Positions 26,893 to 37,140 of a stretch of 64,000 nucleotides of DNA are shown one piece after another; within the stretch, counting starts at the first letter, position 1; each line of letters begins with the position of its first letter. The notes under the pieces were generated by a model. The model had not been told where the DNA came from and made no database searches. It saw nothing but the letters and a program-made list of their open reading frames with translations. Location: positions 25,972,543 to 26,036,542 of the forward strand of contig CM046343.1 in the NCBI GenBank assembly GCA_025403435.1. Direction: 5' to 3'. Source of the stretch: Artocarpus heterophyllus. Its lineage: Eukaryota > Streptophyta > Magnoliopsida > Rosales > Moraceae. The translations under genes were made by a program, and so were the position numbers.

Positions 26893-29800
26893 CGTCGTGT
26901 CTCACATGCGTCTTATTCGCCAATCGTAAAATTTATCAAAACCATATTTTGATCACGAATTTGAAGATATAAATTTATTCGCCAAACAGGCCCATCGTGT
27001 CTTATTCGCCCAACGTGCATATAAATTTATTAAATGAAGATATTTACTATATATTTCAACGATTGAGTGGAGCATAATTATAATTTTTCTTATAAAATAA
27101 GAATACAATAATATATTTAAATTATTTTGTAGGGACAAAACAGTATATTTTAATTATTTTATAAGGTACAACAACATTTTCTATTTTTTAGTGGGGATAT
27201 GGTTGTAATTTTTTTTAAAACAGGGGTATAACTTAAATTTTAAACTACAAAATAAGGATAAAGCTTTAAATTTTAAAAAATAAGTGGGGACACATGCCCA
27301 TATTCACTTAAACGTAGCTCCATCAATGTGCTAGTTCAAGTTCCATCAATGTGCTAGTTCAAGTTTCTTTGCACATTGCAGCATGACATTTAACCTTCTT
27401 TTTTTTTTTTTTGTAATGGTTTGACAAGCAATTCAACCTATAGGTCTTATCATTTTAATCATTGGATTAATTTTTTAGCCGTCTAATTTACGATTATCCA
27501 CGTTAAACATGTGTAGCTCACAACATAGTATTAGTTTTCAATCATAAATTAAACATTAAAAACTTAATCCAATAGGTAAAATAAAAACCTAACAGTAGAG
27601 CTAAATTACATATTATAATAAGTTTTGATTTTATATATACACACACACGATACACAACAAAATCATTTGTTTTACTTCCAAAATAAAACCAATTTATTTC
27701 ATGAAGTTACTTTGCATAAAAAAAAAATGAAAGTGATGCTTCTTTCTCTATATGAGAATTTAAGTAAAATCTAATCTTCTTAAAAAATAGAATATAAACA
27801 TAAACTAACATAGATTAATTATTTGATGTCCTAATTAGTATTCGTAACAATTTTCTACACTGATAATTTATTTGTGTTTTATTCTCTTTTTCATGAACTG
27901 GATTGGCTACTTATTTTTTCATGATATAAATTCATTAAATATTTATCAACGTAATAAAGAAATTGAAAGATTTTGTACTAGAAATAAATTTCAGATTTGT
28001 ATATTTATTAAAAGAAAAAAAATCTTGCACGACACTCGAAATGTCTTTTTACTTGGCCCCTGGCCTTCAACTTTCTGCCACGAACTCAAAACGGCCAAGC
28101 TTCCATGTAACAACGCTGCATCCACGTGTAGACAACTACAGCCTAAAGTGGGCCCCAGGGAAAAGAGTACATGTACTCTACACAGGTACTGCCGTACTTG
28201 TGGTTTTCAACTGTTGCTATCTTGCGTTTGGTTGAGATTCAATCCAAGGTGACGACATGTCGTATCTCGACCTCGAACGCATCGCCTCCCTAAAAAATCT
28301 GTCTAGCCGCACCCTTTTTTCGGAAATCATCCTTTTTCTTTTTGAGGGGTTTTTTTGGAGAATATTCTACTGACATTATTTAGATCTAAAAGGATAAAAA
28401 AGAATTGAAAATGTGGTAGAAACTATTAGTTAGAATCGTTTTTATTGTAGCATGTAAAATTTTATATTATAGTAATTTTTTTATTGTTATTGTAGTATGT
28501 AAAGCTTTATACGGTTTGTAACTGAAAAAATAGTATGAACCATTTTTGTCAAACGCAAAGAAAGTTTAAGGAAAATTTATTTTCTAGACGAGTGACACTA
28601 AAAGTCCCTAAATATTTGGATCTTTTTCATTATGTCTTTTGAACTTTAAAAATCACTTTTTTACTTTTTGAACCTTCAAAATTTCTTACTTTGCTATTTA
28701 AATTTTAAAAATCACCACTTTACACTTGAGTTTTTAAATCTCATCATATTATCTTTTATTTTTCGATTTTCCATTCAAATAAACTGAATTAAGCTTTCGT
28801 AATTTATACATGGCTCACTTGTGAGGGCAAAAATAAACTTTTATCACTCTTAAGTTTCGTTTCATGTTTACACTCATTCAAGCCTTTATCTATGGGATTA
28901 AATACCAAATTTTCTTTAAAAGACAACATGCCCATACTAACCATGTTGCTTCCAAACTTTATCTGCCTTCTTCCCACAACCCCATGCATGCCCACACCCT
29001 CTTCATCACCTCCATTATTGACTTAATTCCCTTTTTCAGCAAAGAATGATGCAAGACCACAACCCTTTCTTCCTCCCCCACCTCCCCCTCAACTCTTTCT
29101 CCAACAATGCACCATCACCTCTATGCCTCCTCCAACATACTCATGTTTTTCTCTTTTGGCAACATTCCCCTTGTCCACTAGACCACAAGTAAGCCCATAT
29201 TCTATTGCCAAAAGCACAGAAACATAACCATTCCTCTCCCACGTTTCTTCCTCTCATTTCCTCTTGTTTCCTTCATGTCGAGACACACATGCATACACAT
29301 CATTCAAACCAAGTTATTTTAACATCAAAGTCACCCCATCAGTCACTTGAATCTACTGTAAAGCATTTCCCAAGTCTAAAACAAAACATTTCTTCAAAAC
29401 CGAAAGCTAAGCGGACAAGTCATGGTGCAATTGTCGAAATCGTTATCAGAGTTGGAACAGAATTTCAACTGCATCTTGAGGTCTGTTTTTTTTATCTATT
29501 TTTATATAAAATTTTTACTCCAATATTACAGTATATGTAGGAATAATTTCATATGGTTTAATGTTTAGTTTTGTTTAAGAAACAATTTTTTTTGTGATTA
29601 TTATTACTCTTAAACTCATTTTTAGGCAAAAAAACTATACTTCGGGATTTTCTAGGAAGTATAGAAATAAGATTTTGAGAAAGTTCCTTTTAAGCATTGT
29701 TTATATATATGTTAAGTATCTCTCATATAAATTTCATATTCAAATACACTATTTTTAATATTTTTAGAAAATTTATACAAAATGTTGTTTTCTACAATTC

Positions 29801-29979
29801 TTAAACTACCTTCAAATTTGATGATTTGTTTGTGATGTTATGGGATGTGTTTAGTAACGAAAAAATTTATGAATAGTCATTTATATATGTAGTTATTGTT
29901 TGCAAAATTTTGGTTCCATGCAAATGTTAAAAATTAAGTTAAAAATCTTAGAACATGTACTACTAATTGTTTCAACATT

Positions 29980-30690
29980 ATTCCAGCACATATTTGTAAA
30001 AGTTAGAATATTAGAAAAATACTTAGAGTAATTCAAACATGATGAAAATAATTCTAGTGCTATATATGGATGTTACAAATGTTATGCTAAAATTTCATAT
30101 CAATTGGAATTTTTGTGTGATTTTAGAAAATTCCTTAATAACTAGCTGCCTGTAGGTTATTTCCAATGACACTTTGTTTTGTGAATCCTAAAATATAGAA
30201 AAAAAATGCTTATAATAGCTCAAACTTGATGAAAGTAAATAAAGTTGTATATTTGGATGTCTAGTAATATTAGAATTTTAAAGCCATTATAATTCTAATA
30301 ATAATATAAAATTCACTTATTGCTTACTCCCGTACTATATTTCCAATAGTAGTTTTGTAATTTGTAAAATATAAAATAATTTCTTATAGTAATCCTAATG
30401 TGTTGAAGTAAATCTAGTGATATTTATAGATGTTTAGAATGCTTTATAAAAGATTCAGATTTGTTTGAATTTTGTATGATTTTAATTCATGGACTGCTTA
30501 CTGCCTATGTTGTTTTTCTAGAAACGATGTTAAGTCTTGGAAAATATGGAAATAGTACTTATAGTAAAAGAAAGTTATGAAATATAATCTGGTGACATAT
30601 AGGGATGTTAGGAAGATTCTATTAAAGTTTCAGAGTCATTGGAATTTTGTATGATTTTTAAAAAAAATCATTGAGTGCTGACTGTGGGGT
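29980..30690. repeat. Four degenerate tandem units of about 175 bp
   Basis: Four successive blocks (about 29980-30160, 30160-30340, 30340-30512 and 30513-30690) share the same order of words: a variant of CTTATAGTAA, then TGATGAAAGTAAAT, then ATATGGATGTTA, then TTGGAATTTTGTATGATTTT, then a variant of GAGTGCTGACTG. Each unit differs by many substitutions and small indels, so the array is old. It lies in a gene-free stretch that continues to about 31830 with retroelement-like sequence (ACTTACTAAGCTTAATGCTT, then GATAAGGGTAAGGC). The element class is inferred only. Confidence 0.6.
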
Positions 30691-32064
30691 TGAATTTATA
30701 AATCTGCCTAAAATGTGGTGTATTTGTATAATTTCTTCTAAGTGATTAAGCATAGCATTGCTTGTTGCCATGATGATATATATGATATTTTAAGTATGTT
30801 TTTATGCTAAGAATTTTTTTTATCACCATGTTATAATAAAGACTTTTGAGACACTTAAATTGTTGGAAGTAGAGAGGAACCATCCACTTGCAAGAGGTAA
30901 AGTAATTTGCTACAAGCCATGTAAGTGCATTTTCACCTACAATATGATAAAGGATTATGAAAAGTTTTAAGAAATGTTATGTGTTATTATGTTGTTAATG
31001 TTTATGTATTTCTCTTTCAAAAGATCCCTTTCATGATGGTTTTAAAGAATGTCTTTTCGCGTATGTTTTCAACGTTTGTTTTATGATCCATAAGATATTT
31101 TCTCAAAAATATATGTATACATATGTATCACGTAATCAAGACATTACACACCCAATGATGATGTTAGTCGCCCAAGGTGAACCTGTCACGTTTGGTTTGG
31201 GATTAGCTACCCCTCTCCTTTTGTGATGGTGCATCATAATCATATTAATGGTACAACTGCCATGGTCTAAAGGATAATATAAATGGTTTTATTATGGAAA
31301 AAGGAAAAGGGAAGATATGCTCTTACAAAGTGTGCTTTATGGATTATAATGATTATGTCAAGGATTCAATGACTCATGTTATGTTTAATGTAGTTTTTAT
31401 AATGTTTTGTGAGATCTTATATGTACTTACTAAGCTTAATGCTTACTTAAATTAATCATGTTACCGATAAGGGTAAGGCTATAGTTATAGATGAAGGATG
31501 GACGGAGAGATGTATGTGCAAGGAATGTGGTGTTGGAACACGGAGTCACGTTATAAAATAAATTAATAATAATGGTACATTTAATTTATTTCCGCATCTT
31601 ATAAGACTTCTTTAGTTGTTTTTTTTTACTATTCTCATGAATTCTATGTTATGTTCTTGGATTGTCAAACCTTGGGTTGTAATAATTTATGTGTTGTAAT
31701 TTGATTACACCTTACATACCTATTATGTTAAGACTAACTATTTCTACAGGTAGTCGATTGGTCGAATACCTTAGGTATTCCGTCAGGCTAACCGAGGAGC
31801 AAAACCGTTTAAGGTAAATAAGTGTTGAATCTATTTAAAAGTTGCGATCATATAAAATCCTAGTAGTGTATATTTAAAAATAAACTAATTATTTGAAAGT
31901 AAATTAAAGTTTTATTTCATACACTCGTATAGGCATATTAATTAATTTAAAAAATTAGATCGAGGTTCCTAGGTAAATAATTAGGTAATACTTATATGTT
32001 TGGGTTTTTTTATCGAATAATTAAGAGATAACAACGGAATTTATTATTCCTAAGACGTCCACAA

Positions 32065-32588
32065 TGTTGGAAAAATAATACGCAATAAATTTTAAAAATT
32101 TTATATCAGAGTATTTTCTAAAACATAAGTTTGACATGCTAAATACATAAATTAACCAGATCTTACAAACCTTTAATTGCCGAAGAACCCTCGCAAAACG
32201 TAAAGAGAAGTAACGTTCCAAAAGAGCCTCAACCAACTGGTCTTATTTGCAATTCTCTATCTATGACCGGAGTGAGTGTGGGCTCACACGTATAGCTCTT
32301 CCACCAGGTGACTCTCCTTCCAACCAATCGAGAGAACCCAAAGCTAGTGTTCGTGATTTATGAACAAAAGCTCTCAGGAAGTTTTTAGATTCTCATGAGC
32401 AGAGTATCACTCTTAATCTCTTAATTGATTTGCGTAACTCTTAAGACTTACTCCCTATTTATAGAGGTTGGTCCTAAGGTTAGTCCTTATCAGATTAGGT
32501 CTCAAAAATTTGAACTAGAATCAAAATCGAATCAATATCTAATAAGATCCGCGTAAAAACACATGATCTTATCCTTCGTTCATCAACA
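32065..32588 (-). mobile_element. LTR-like segment (possible solo LTR)
   Basis: Read on the minus strand it begins TGTTGATGAACG and ends TTTTTCCAACA, giving the short inverted TGTTG..CAACA ends of an LTR. Internally it has CTATAAATAGGGAG (a retroelement-type TATA region) followed by a transcript-like stretch. No coding sequence, primer-binding site or matching 5-bp target duplication was found (left flank CACAA, right flank GGGCG). A solo LTR with decayed flanks or a TRIM fragment would fit; a promoter-containing unique sequence is the alternative. Confidence 0.4.
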
Positions 32589-33894
32589 GGGCGATCAGGA
32601 TGATCGACGGGCCGAACAGACCCCATCGGATAAAATTATCCCCATGTTTTTTTAATCCAAAAAGTTTGTGATGGATAAAATTGGAATAAATTTTTTTAAT
32701 TTCAAATGATACCTAAATTCTATGTTTAAATATAATAGTTGGAAATGCATTTCTTATAGTTTTAAAAGTTAATAAATGAAATTAGCTAGTTTTCAAACAT
32801 TCACTTTTTTTTTTTGTTTGGACAAAAGATGCATTATTTAAAGAGAAATTTTGAAGAGCTCGATGGGTAGGGCTGAGGGGCCGCACTAGTGGTTCAAAAG
32901 AGTTTTCCTTATTTAAATCACCAAGTAAAGGCAAACATTCTTTTATACAACGGGAGGGAGAGGGTATTACCACCACTACGAACCCTCAACCTATAGTTGG
33001 AATAGAGGGACTTACAACCAATTGAACTGCCTTCACTCGTCAAAGGCAAACATTGTTTCTTTCTTTAATATTAATAATAATTACTCTGGAATGTCATCTA
33101 GTAACTAGTGTTCTAGTTCTTCCATTAATGGATAAATTACAAAATTCTCTTGAAAACTTTGTCATTAATATTAACTTGTCTTTTGACTTTTCAAATGTAT
33201 CAAAGACACTCCTCGAACTAGAAAAAAAATGACAATATTTGCATGTTTTTGTTCAAAAAATAGTTAGAAACCTCACTTACAATCACCGATATTTTCTTAT
33301 TTTTAAGACGAAAATACATATATATGGACTAATTTTGTCACTCTTATCAAGTTGAGTAATTTCATTGATACATTTGAAAAATTATAAATTGAATTTAGTC
33401 ACAAAATTTAAGGATAATTTTTATAAGGATTCATTTTCAGTTTCAAATTACTTGTCAACTAATTAGACATTAATCTTTAACTTTAAAACATCCTAAAACG
33501 AATCTTGAATCTATGAAATCGTTTAAAGAAATAGTTCGTAAGGTTAAAATATTAGAAAGAAAAAGTAGGTGAAGTTAATTTTATAATTTTACATGTTAGG
33601 GTACTTAAAAAGAAAGTCATATCTTTTTCTCAGTCAAATTTTAAAGGGCATTTGGCAAAATGAATTCAATGAAAAACTCTCATATGTAATACTAAAAAAT
33701 AAAAAGTTGTTATAGTATAAATTTCTTATATGTTATAATATTTTTAACCAAAATTAGTTTTAGTCATAGTTCTAGCTCATGTTGCCAAACACCTCACTAA
33801 TGGTGGAACTCATAAACGAACTAATTTATAATAATACCAGGCATATATAGAATCAAAATAAAACTTGATCTATAATTTGAGAGTTAAACATACC

Positions 33895-34064
33895 GTTGTT
33901 TGGCAACGGTTCCCACCACTTGGTTCCCACCACAAACTTAGTTATGAACAGTGTAAAGCTCTCACATGCTACAGTAACAATAAAAAAATTTGTTACAGTG
34001 TAAAGCTCTCACATGCTACAGTAAAAGTGGTTCTAACCAACGGTTCCCACCATTCTTCCAAACA
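33895..34064. mobile_element. GTGTTTGG-type MITE copy
   Basis: It begins GTTGTTTGGCAACGGTTCCC and ends in an inverted partner, GGTTCCCACCATTCTTCC then AAACA. The core word GTGTAAAGCTCTCACATGCT appears twice within it. It is one of about nine related elements in the window. Confidence 0.6.
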
Positions 34065-34570
34065 TGTTCAAACCTTTTTATCCGAGTCTTGACAATTTAA
34101 AAAAAAAGAGAGAAAAAACTGAAAAGAAAAACATCAATTTTCATAAGAGAGAATAAGAAAAATGTTAGATTTTTTGAACTTTTTGATTTTGAAATAAATA
34201 TTAAGTTTTATAAAGTTTGTAGTAAATGATAGATGTAAAATGTAAATAACTTATTTACTACATAAATAAGAAATATTTACATGGTAAACGAGGGGGTAAT
34301 ACATTATTTATGCCATAAATTTATTTATTGTGTAAATAAAAATTATTCATACTATAAAAAAAATATAAATAAATTATTTATACTATAAATTTGACATTTA
34401 CTACAAATATTTTTAAGACCTGCTATTTACTACAATTACTTTTGAAAAAATGACAATCCCTACTGTTTCTTTCTTCGTAATCTCATTTTGTTATCCTAAT
34501 ATTGTGATGCAATTTTCCTACACTAATATTATAATTCAATTTTCTACACAAAAAATAAAAAATTAATATA

Positions 34571-34738
34571 GTGTTTGGTAATATGAGTTAAAACCAAATA
34601 TTTTAGTTGTTATAGTGTAAAGCTTTTATATGTTACAATATAAAAAAAGTATGATATAATATAAAGATCTCACATATTATAATATTTTCAACCAAATTTA
34701 GTTTTTACCATTGGTTTTAACCAATACTTCCAAACATC
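34571..34738. mobile_element. GTGTTTGG-type MITE copy
   Basis: The left end GTGTTTGGTAATATGAGTTA and the inverted right end (reverse complement GATGTTTGGAAGTATTGGTT) pair imperfectly over more than 25 bp. The core AGTGTAAAGCTTTTATATGT is shared with the other copies. It lies about 340 bp upstream of the 35076 gene start. Confidence 0.65.
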
Positions 34739-35075
34739 TTATAAGAAAACACATAAAAAATAAAAATACTATTTTCAAAACTTGGACCAAACATAATTGA
34801 GACATAATCTAACATTAAAACTACACCTAACTCTAAAAAAAAAAAAAAAAACAAACAAGGTTGAAATCTTCCCACCTCAAGTCAAAAAAAAAAAAAGCCA
34901 TGAACCAAACGGGCCCTCGTGTTCTTCCCTTTCCGTTGGAGTAGACGCTTCCAAAATTGCCCATCCAACAAACTTCTCTTCGTCTCGCTTCGCAATTATT
35001 AAGGGGGAAAAAATGAAAAGAAACCTTCGTCCCCTCACCCAGAACGGACCTGAATTGTAAAGAACATAAAGAAAG

Positions 35076-36224
35076 ATGAAGCTCTCTGTGAAATTCCAAG
35101 AAGATCAAAATCATATCCAATCACCACTGATGACAGCAAAAATCCCCATCTCCATACTCAACCACCCATTCCTCACCTCCATATCCACCACCATCTCCGA
35201 CTCCTCTCACCTCTCCCTTTCTCTCTCCTCCAACTTTCCTTCCGGCCCTTCTCTCAAGCTCTCCTACTCCCCCACCATTTCCACTCCCTCTCCTCCTTTC
35301 TCTCTCTGTCTAAAGTCCGGCCTCGGCCTCTTCGGCTCCCCAAACCACTCCCCTCTAATCTTCACTGCCCACTTCTCCCTTTCCTCCATTAACCCCACTT
35401 TCTCTCTCCTCTTCACCCCCCAATTCGGCAACATTTCTTTCAAGAAGGCCACTTTCTCAAACCCCAATAATAATAATAATAATAATAATAAACCCAGAAT
35501 TGAGGTCAATCCGGCTCCTGGGTCGGCTTCGAATTTAGAGACTGGAAATGGGTTTGTCCCTGAAGGATCGTCCATTTGGCAGGAATTGAGGTTGGAGCCT
35601 TTGGGTGGCAAAGATGGCGACTTTAAGCAGGGTTTTGGGAATGGGTATGAGTATGAGAAAGATGGGTTTTTGTCTGGAATTGCTGTGATGGCGAGGACTA
35701 TGATTCCGGTGACTAAAAGGGTGAAGATGAACATGAGATGGGGTGTGAATTTGCCGTCTGATTTGGGGTCAAAAATGCCGTACTTGAAGTTGAACAAGAT
35801 TGGGATAGAGAGCGTTGAGGAGGGTAAGGAAGAGGAGGAGGAGGAGAAGAAGAAGAAGAAGAAAAAGAGTGATGAGGGTGATTTGGAGTTGTTGAAGGGA
35901 ATGTGTTTGTGGATGAGCAGGGATTTGGAGGTTTTGGAGAGGCAGAATAGGGAGATGAAGCAGAACTTGGAGCAGATGAAGTTTGGAGTTTCTAGTGGCA
36001 GCGGTGGAAAATATTTGCCGTTGGATTCGGCGTCGAAAATACCTTCAGGCGAGAGTTCTGGCGAGTTTGAGAGGTGGAGAAGCAATAAGAATGTCAAAGA
36101 AGAGAATGAAAAAAGAGAGCCGAAGAAGAAGTTGGCGAATCAGGCACCGGTGAGCAACAATCTGGAATCCGAATTGGAGAGAGCTATCAAGGCTGCTGCT
36201 GCTGCTGCTGCTGCTTCCACTTAG
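35076..36224 (+). CDS. Uncharacterised intronless plant protein, 382 aa
   Basis: This is a single uninterrupted frame with the strong compositional structure of a real gene. Residues 1-128 are Ser/Pro-rich and alternate hydrophobic and polar residues like beta strands (MKLSVKFQEDQ, ISILNHPFL, PFSLCLKSGLGLFGSP, PTFSLLFTPQFGNISFKK). This N-terminus resembles a plant family I remember only as unknown proteins opening MKxSVKFxEEQ and containing a LFTPQFG-like motif, which supports the chosen start. Residues 131-138 are poly-Asn. Residues 196-245 hold a second conserved-looking block (GFLSGIAVMARTMIPVTKRV, MRWGVNLPSDL, LKLNKIGIESV). Residues 249-264 are E/K-rich, 268-302 look like a short coiled coil (LELLKGMCLW to NREMKQNLEQMK), and 373-380 are poly-Ala before a final Ser-Thr. 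There is no clear signal peptide or membrane helix. Function is unknown; a structural or envelope role would be a guess. Confidence 0.8.
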   Translation: MKLSVKFQEDQNHIQSPLMTAKIPISILNHPFLTSISTTISDSSHLSLSLSSNFPSGPSLKLSYSPTISTPSPPFSLCLKSGLGLFGSPNHSPLIFTAHFSLSSINPTFSLLFTPQFGNISFKKATFSNPNNNNNNNNKPRIEVNPAPGSASNLETGNGFVPEGSSIWQELRLEPLGGKDGDFKQGFGNGYEYEKDGFLSGIAVMARTMIPVTKRVKMNMRWGVNLPSDLGSKMPYLKLNKIGIESVEEGKEEEEEEKKKKKKKSDEGDLELLKGMCLWMSRDLEVLERQNREMKQNLEQMKFGVSSGSGGKYLPLDSASKIPSGESSGEFERWRSNKNVKEENEKREPKKKLANQAPVSNNLESELERAIKAAAAAAAAST

Positions 36225-37140
36225 TGAGGTTTGGACTTTGGAGCAGTTGCTTGCCATGCTGATTAGTTTGTTGCTTTATATTCAAATGTACATATATATA
36301 TATATATATATATAAAGGACCTTTGGTTCGAAGTAGAGACTAGGCCATTTGATTAGAATACTAGGATAAGATTGAACTAATTTTATGAAAATGGGCAATC
36401 TTTGCAAATGCTGTAGCAATTGGTTTCCACGCTTTGTGTTTTTCTGAATGCTATTATGTATGAACAATATGTTATGAGGCTTATGGTTTCACTGTTCTTT
36501 GAGTTTTGAGCCCTTTATTGGCAATCCTGAAATACTTGTATTGGAACAGGTGCAATGTGCATGTAGCCGTATGGAACATTTCTTGGCATTGCTTGAATCA
36601 GTATATGCCTTTGGAGACCGACTTTCTTTATCAATGCAGACTTTTTTTAAACATAGTTTAGCTTTATCACTCAGAAACAAATTAGTGTCCCGTATTAAAT
36701 AGCGCTTCAAGCTAGTTTGCTCAATTTTCTGGTTAATGAATAAGTTGTTTTATTTAGTTTGTATAGTAAACCAAATGTCTTATTCCAGTTTTATAGAAAA
36801 TGCAGATTCGCCAAAGAAAAAAAAAAGCTTCATTATGAATAAGAAAATTTTTAATCTAGAATTACCTATCAATGGGAATCCTTATTATATTAAAAGATGA
36901 AATAGATAAAATAATGATGAAAATAAATGTCAGCGCAAAGTCAAACGCTCGCAAGTACAAATATATTGGCCGATGGCGTCCTTTGTGGCTTGGAAGGAAT
37001 TTGGAGCAGATTTACACTTCCATGTTATGTAAACGACAAACTATGTACTAACAAAAGTGGGCATATGTTGCAGGACTGCAATTTGTATACAAAGCTAAAT
37101 TAAAACCCAGACACAGTGTTTAATGATCATGTTGTGCCGT
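36225..37140. other. Convergent 3' gap with (TA)n
   Basis: This gap lies between the 3' ends of the intronless gene (+) and the PEX gene (-). It contains a (TA)n tract at 36293-36314 soon after the upstream stop, then moderately complex sequence up to about 36720 that could be 3' UTR. No further coding sequence is recognised. Confidence 0.5.

Larger units (their letters stand above)
24670..35000. other. 10-kb intergenic region rich in repeats
   Basis: No protein-coding gene is recognised between the divergent starts of the pyruvate kinase (-) and the intronless gene (+). The region contains a long-inverted-repeat element (25626-25963), a Tourist-like MITE (26639-26892), a degenerate repeat block (about 29980-30690), an LTR-like segment (32065-32588) and several GTGTTTGG-type MITEs (33.6-34.7 kb). 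Two patches, 28050-28260 and 28900-29210, are less AT-rich and show no long reading frame or family match. Confidence 0.6.

Noticed and set aside
35264..36097. 277-codon open frame on the minus strand opposite the intronless gene
   Set aside because: It is an antisense shadow of the plus-strand coding sequence: Ser/Phe/Leu-rich translation of E/K and Asn tracts, with no family resemblance. The plus-strand frame has the coherent domain pattern.
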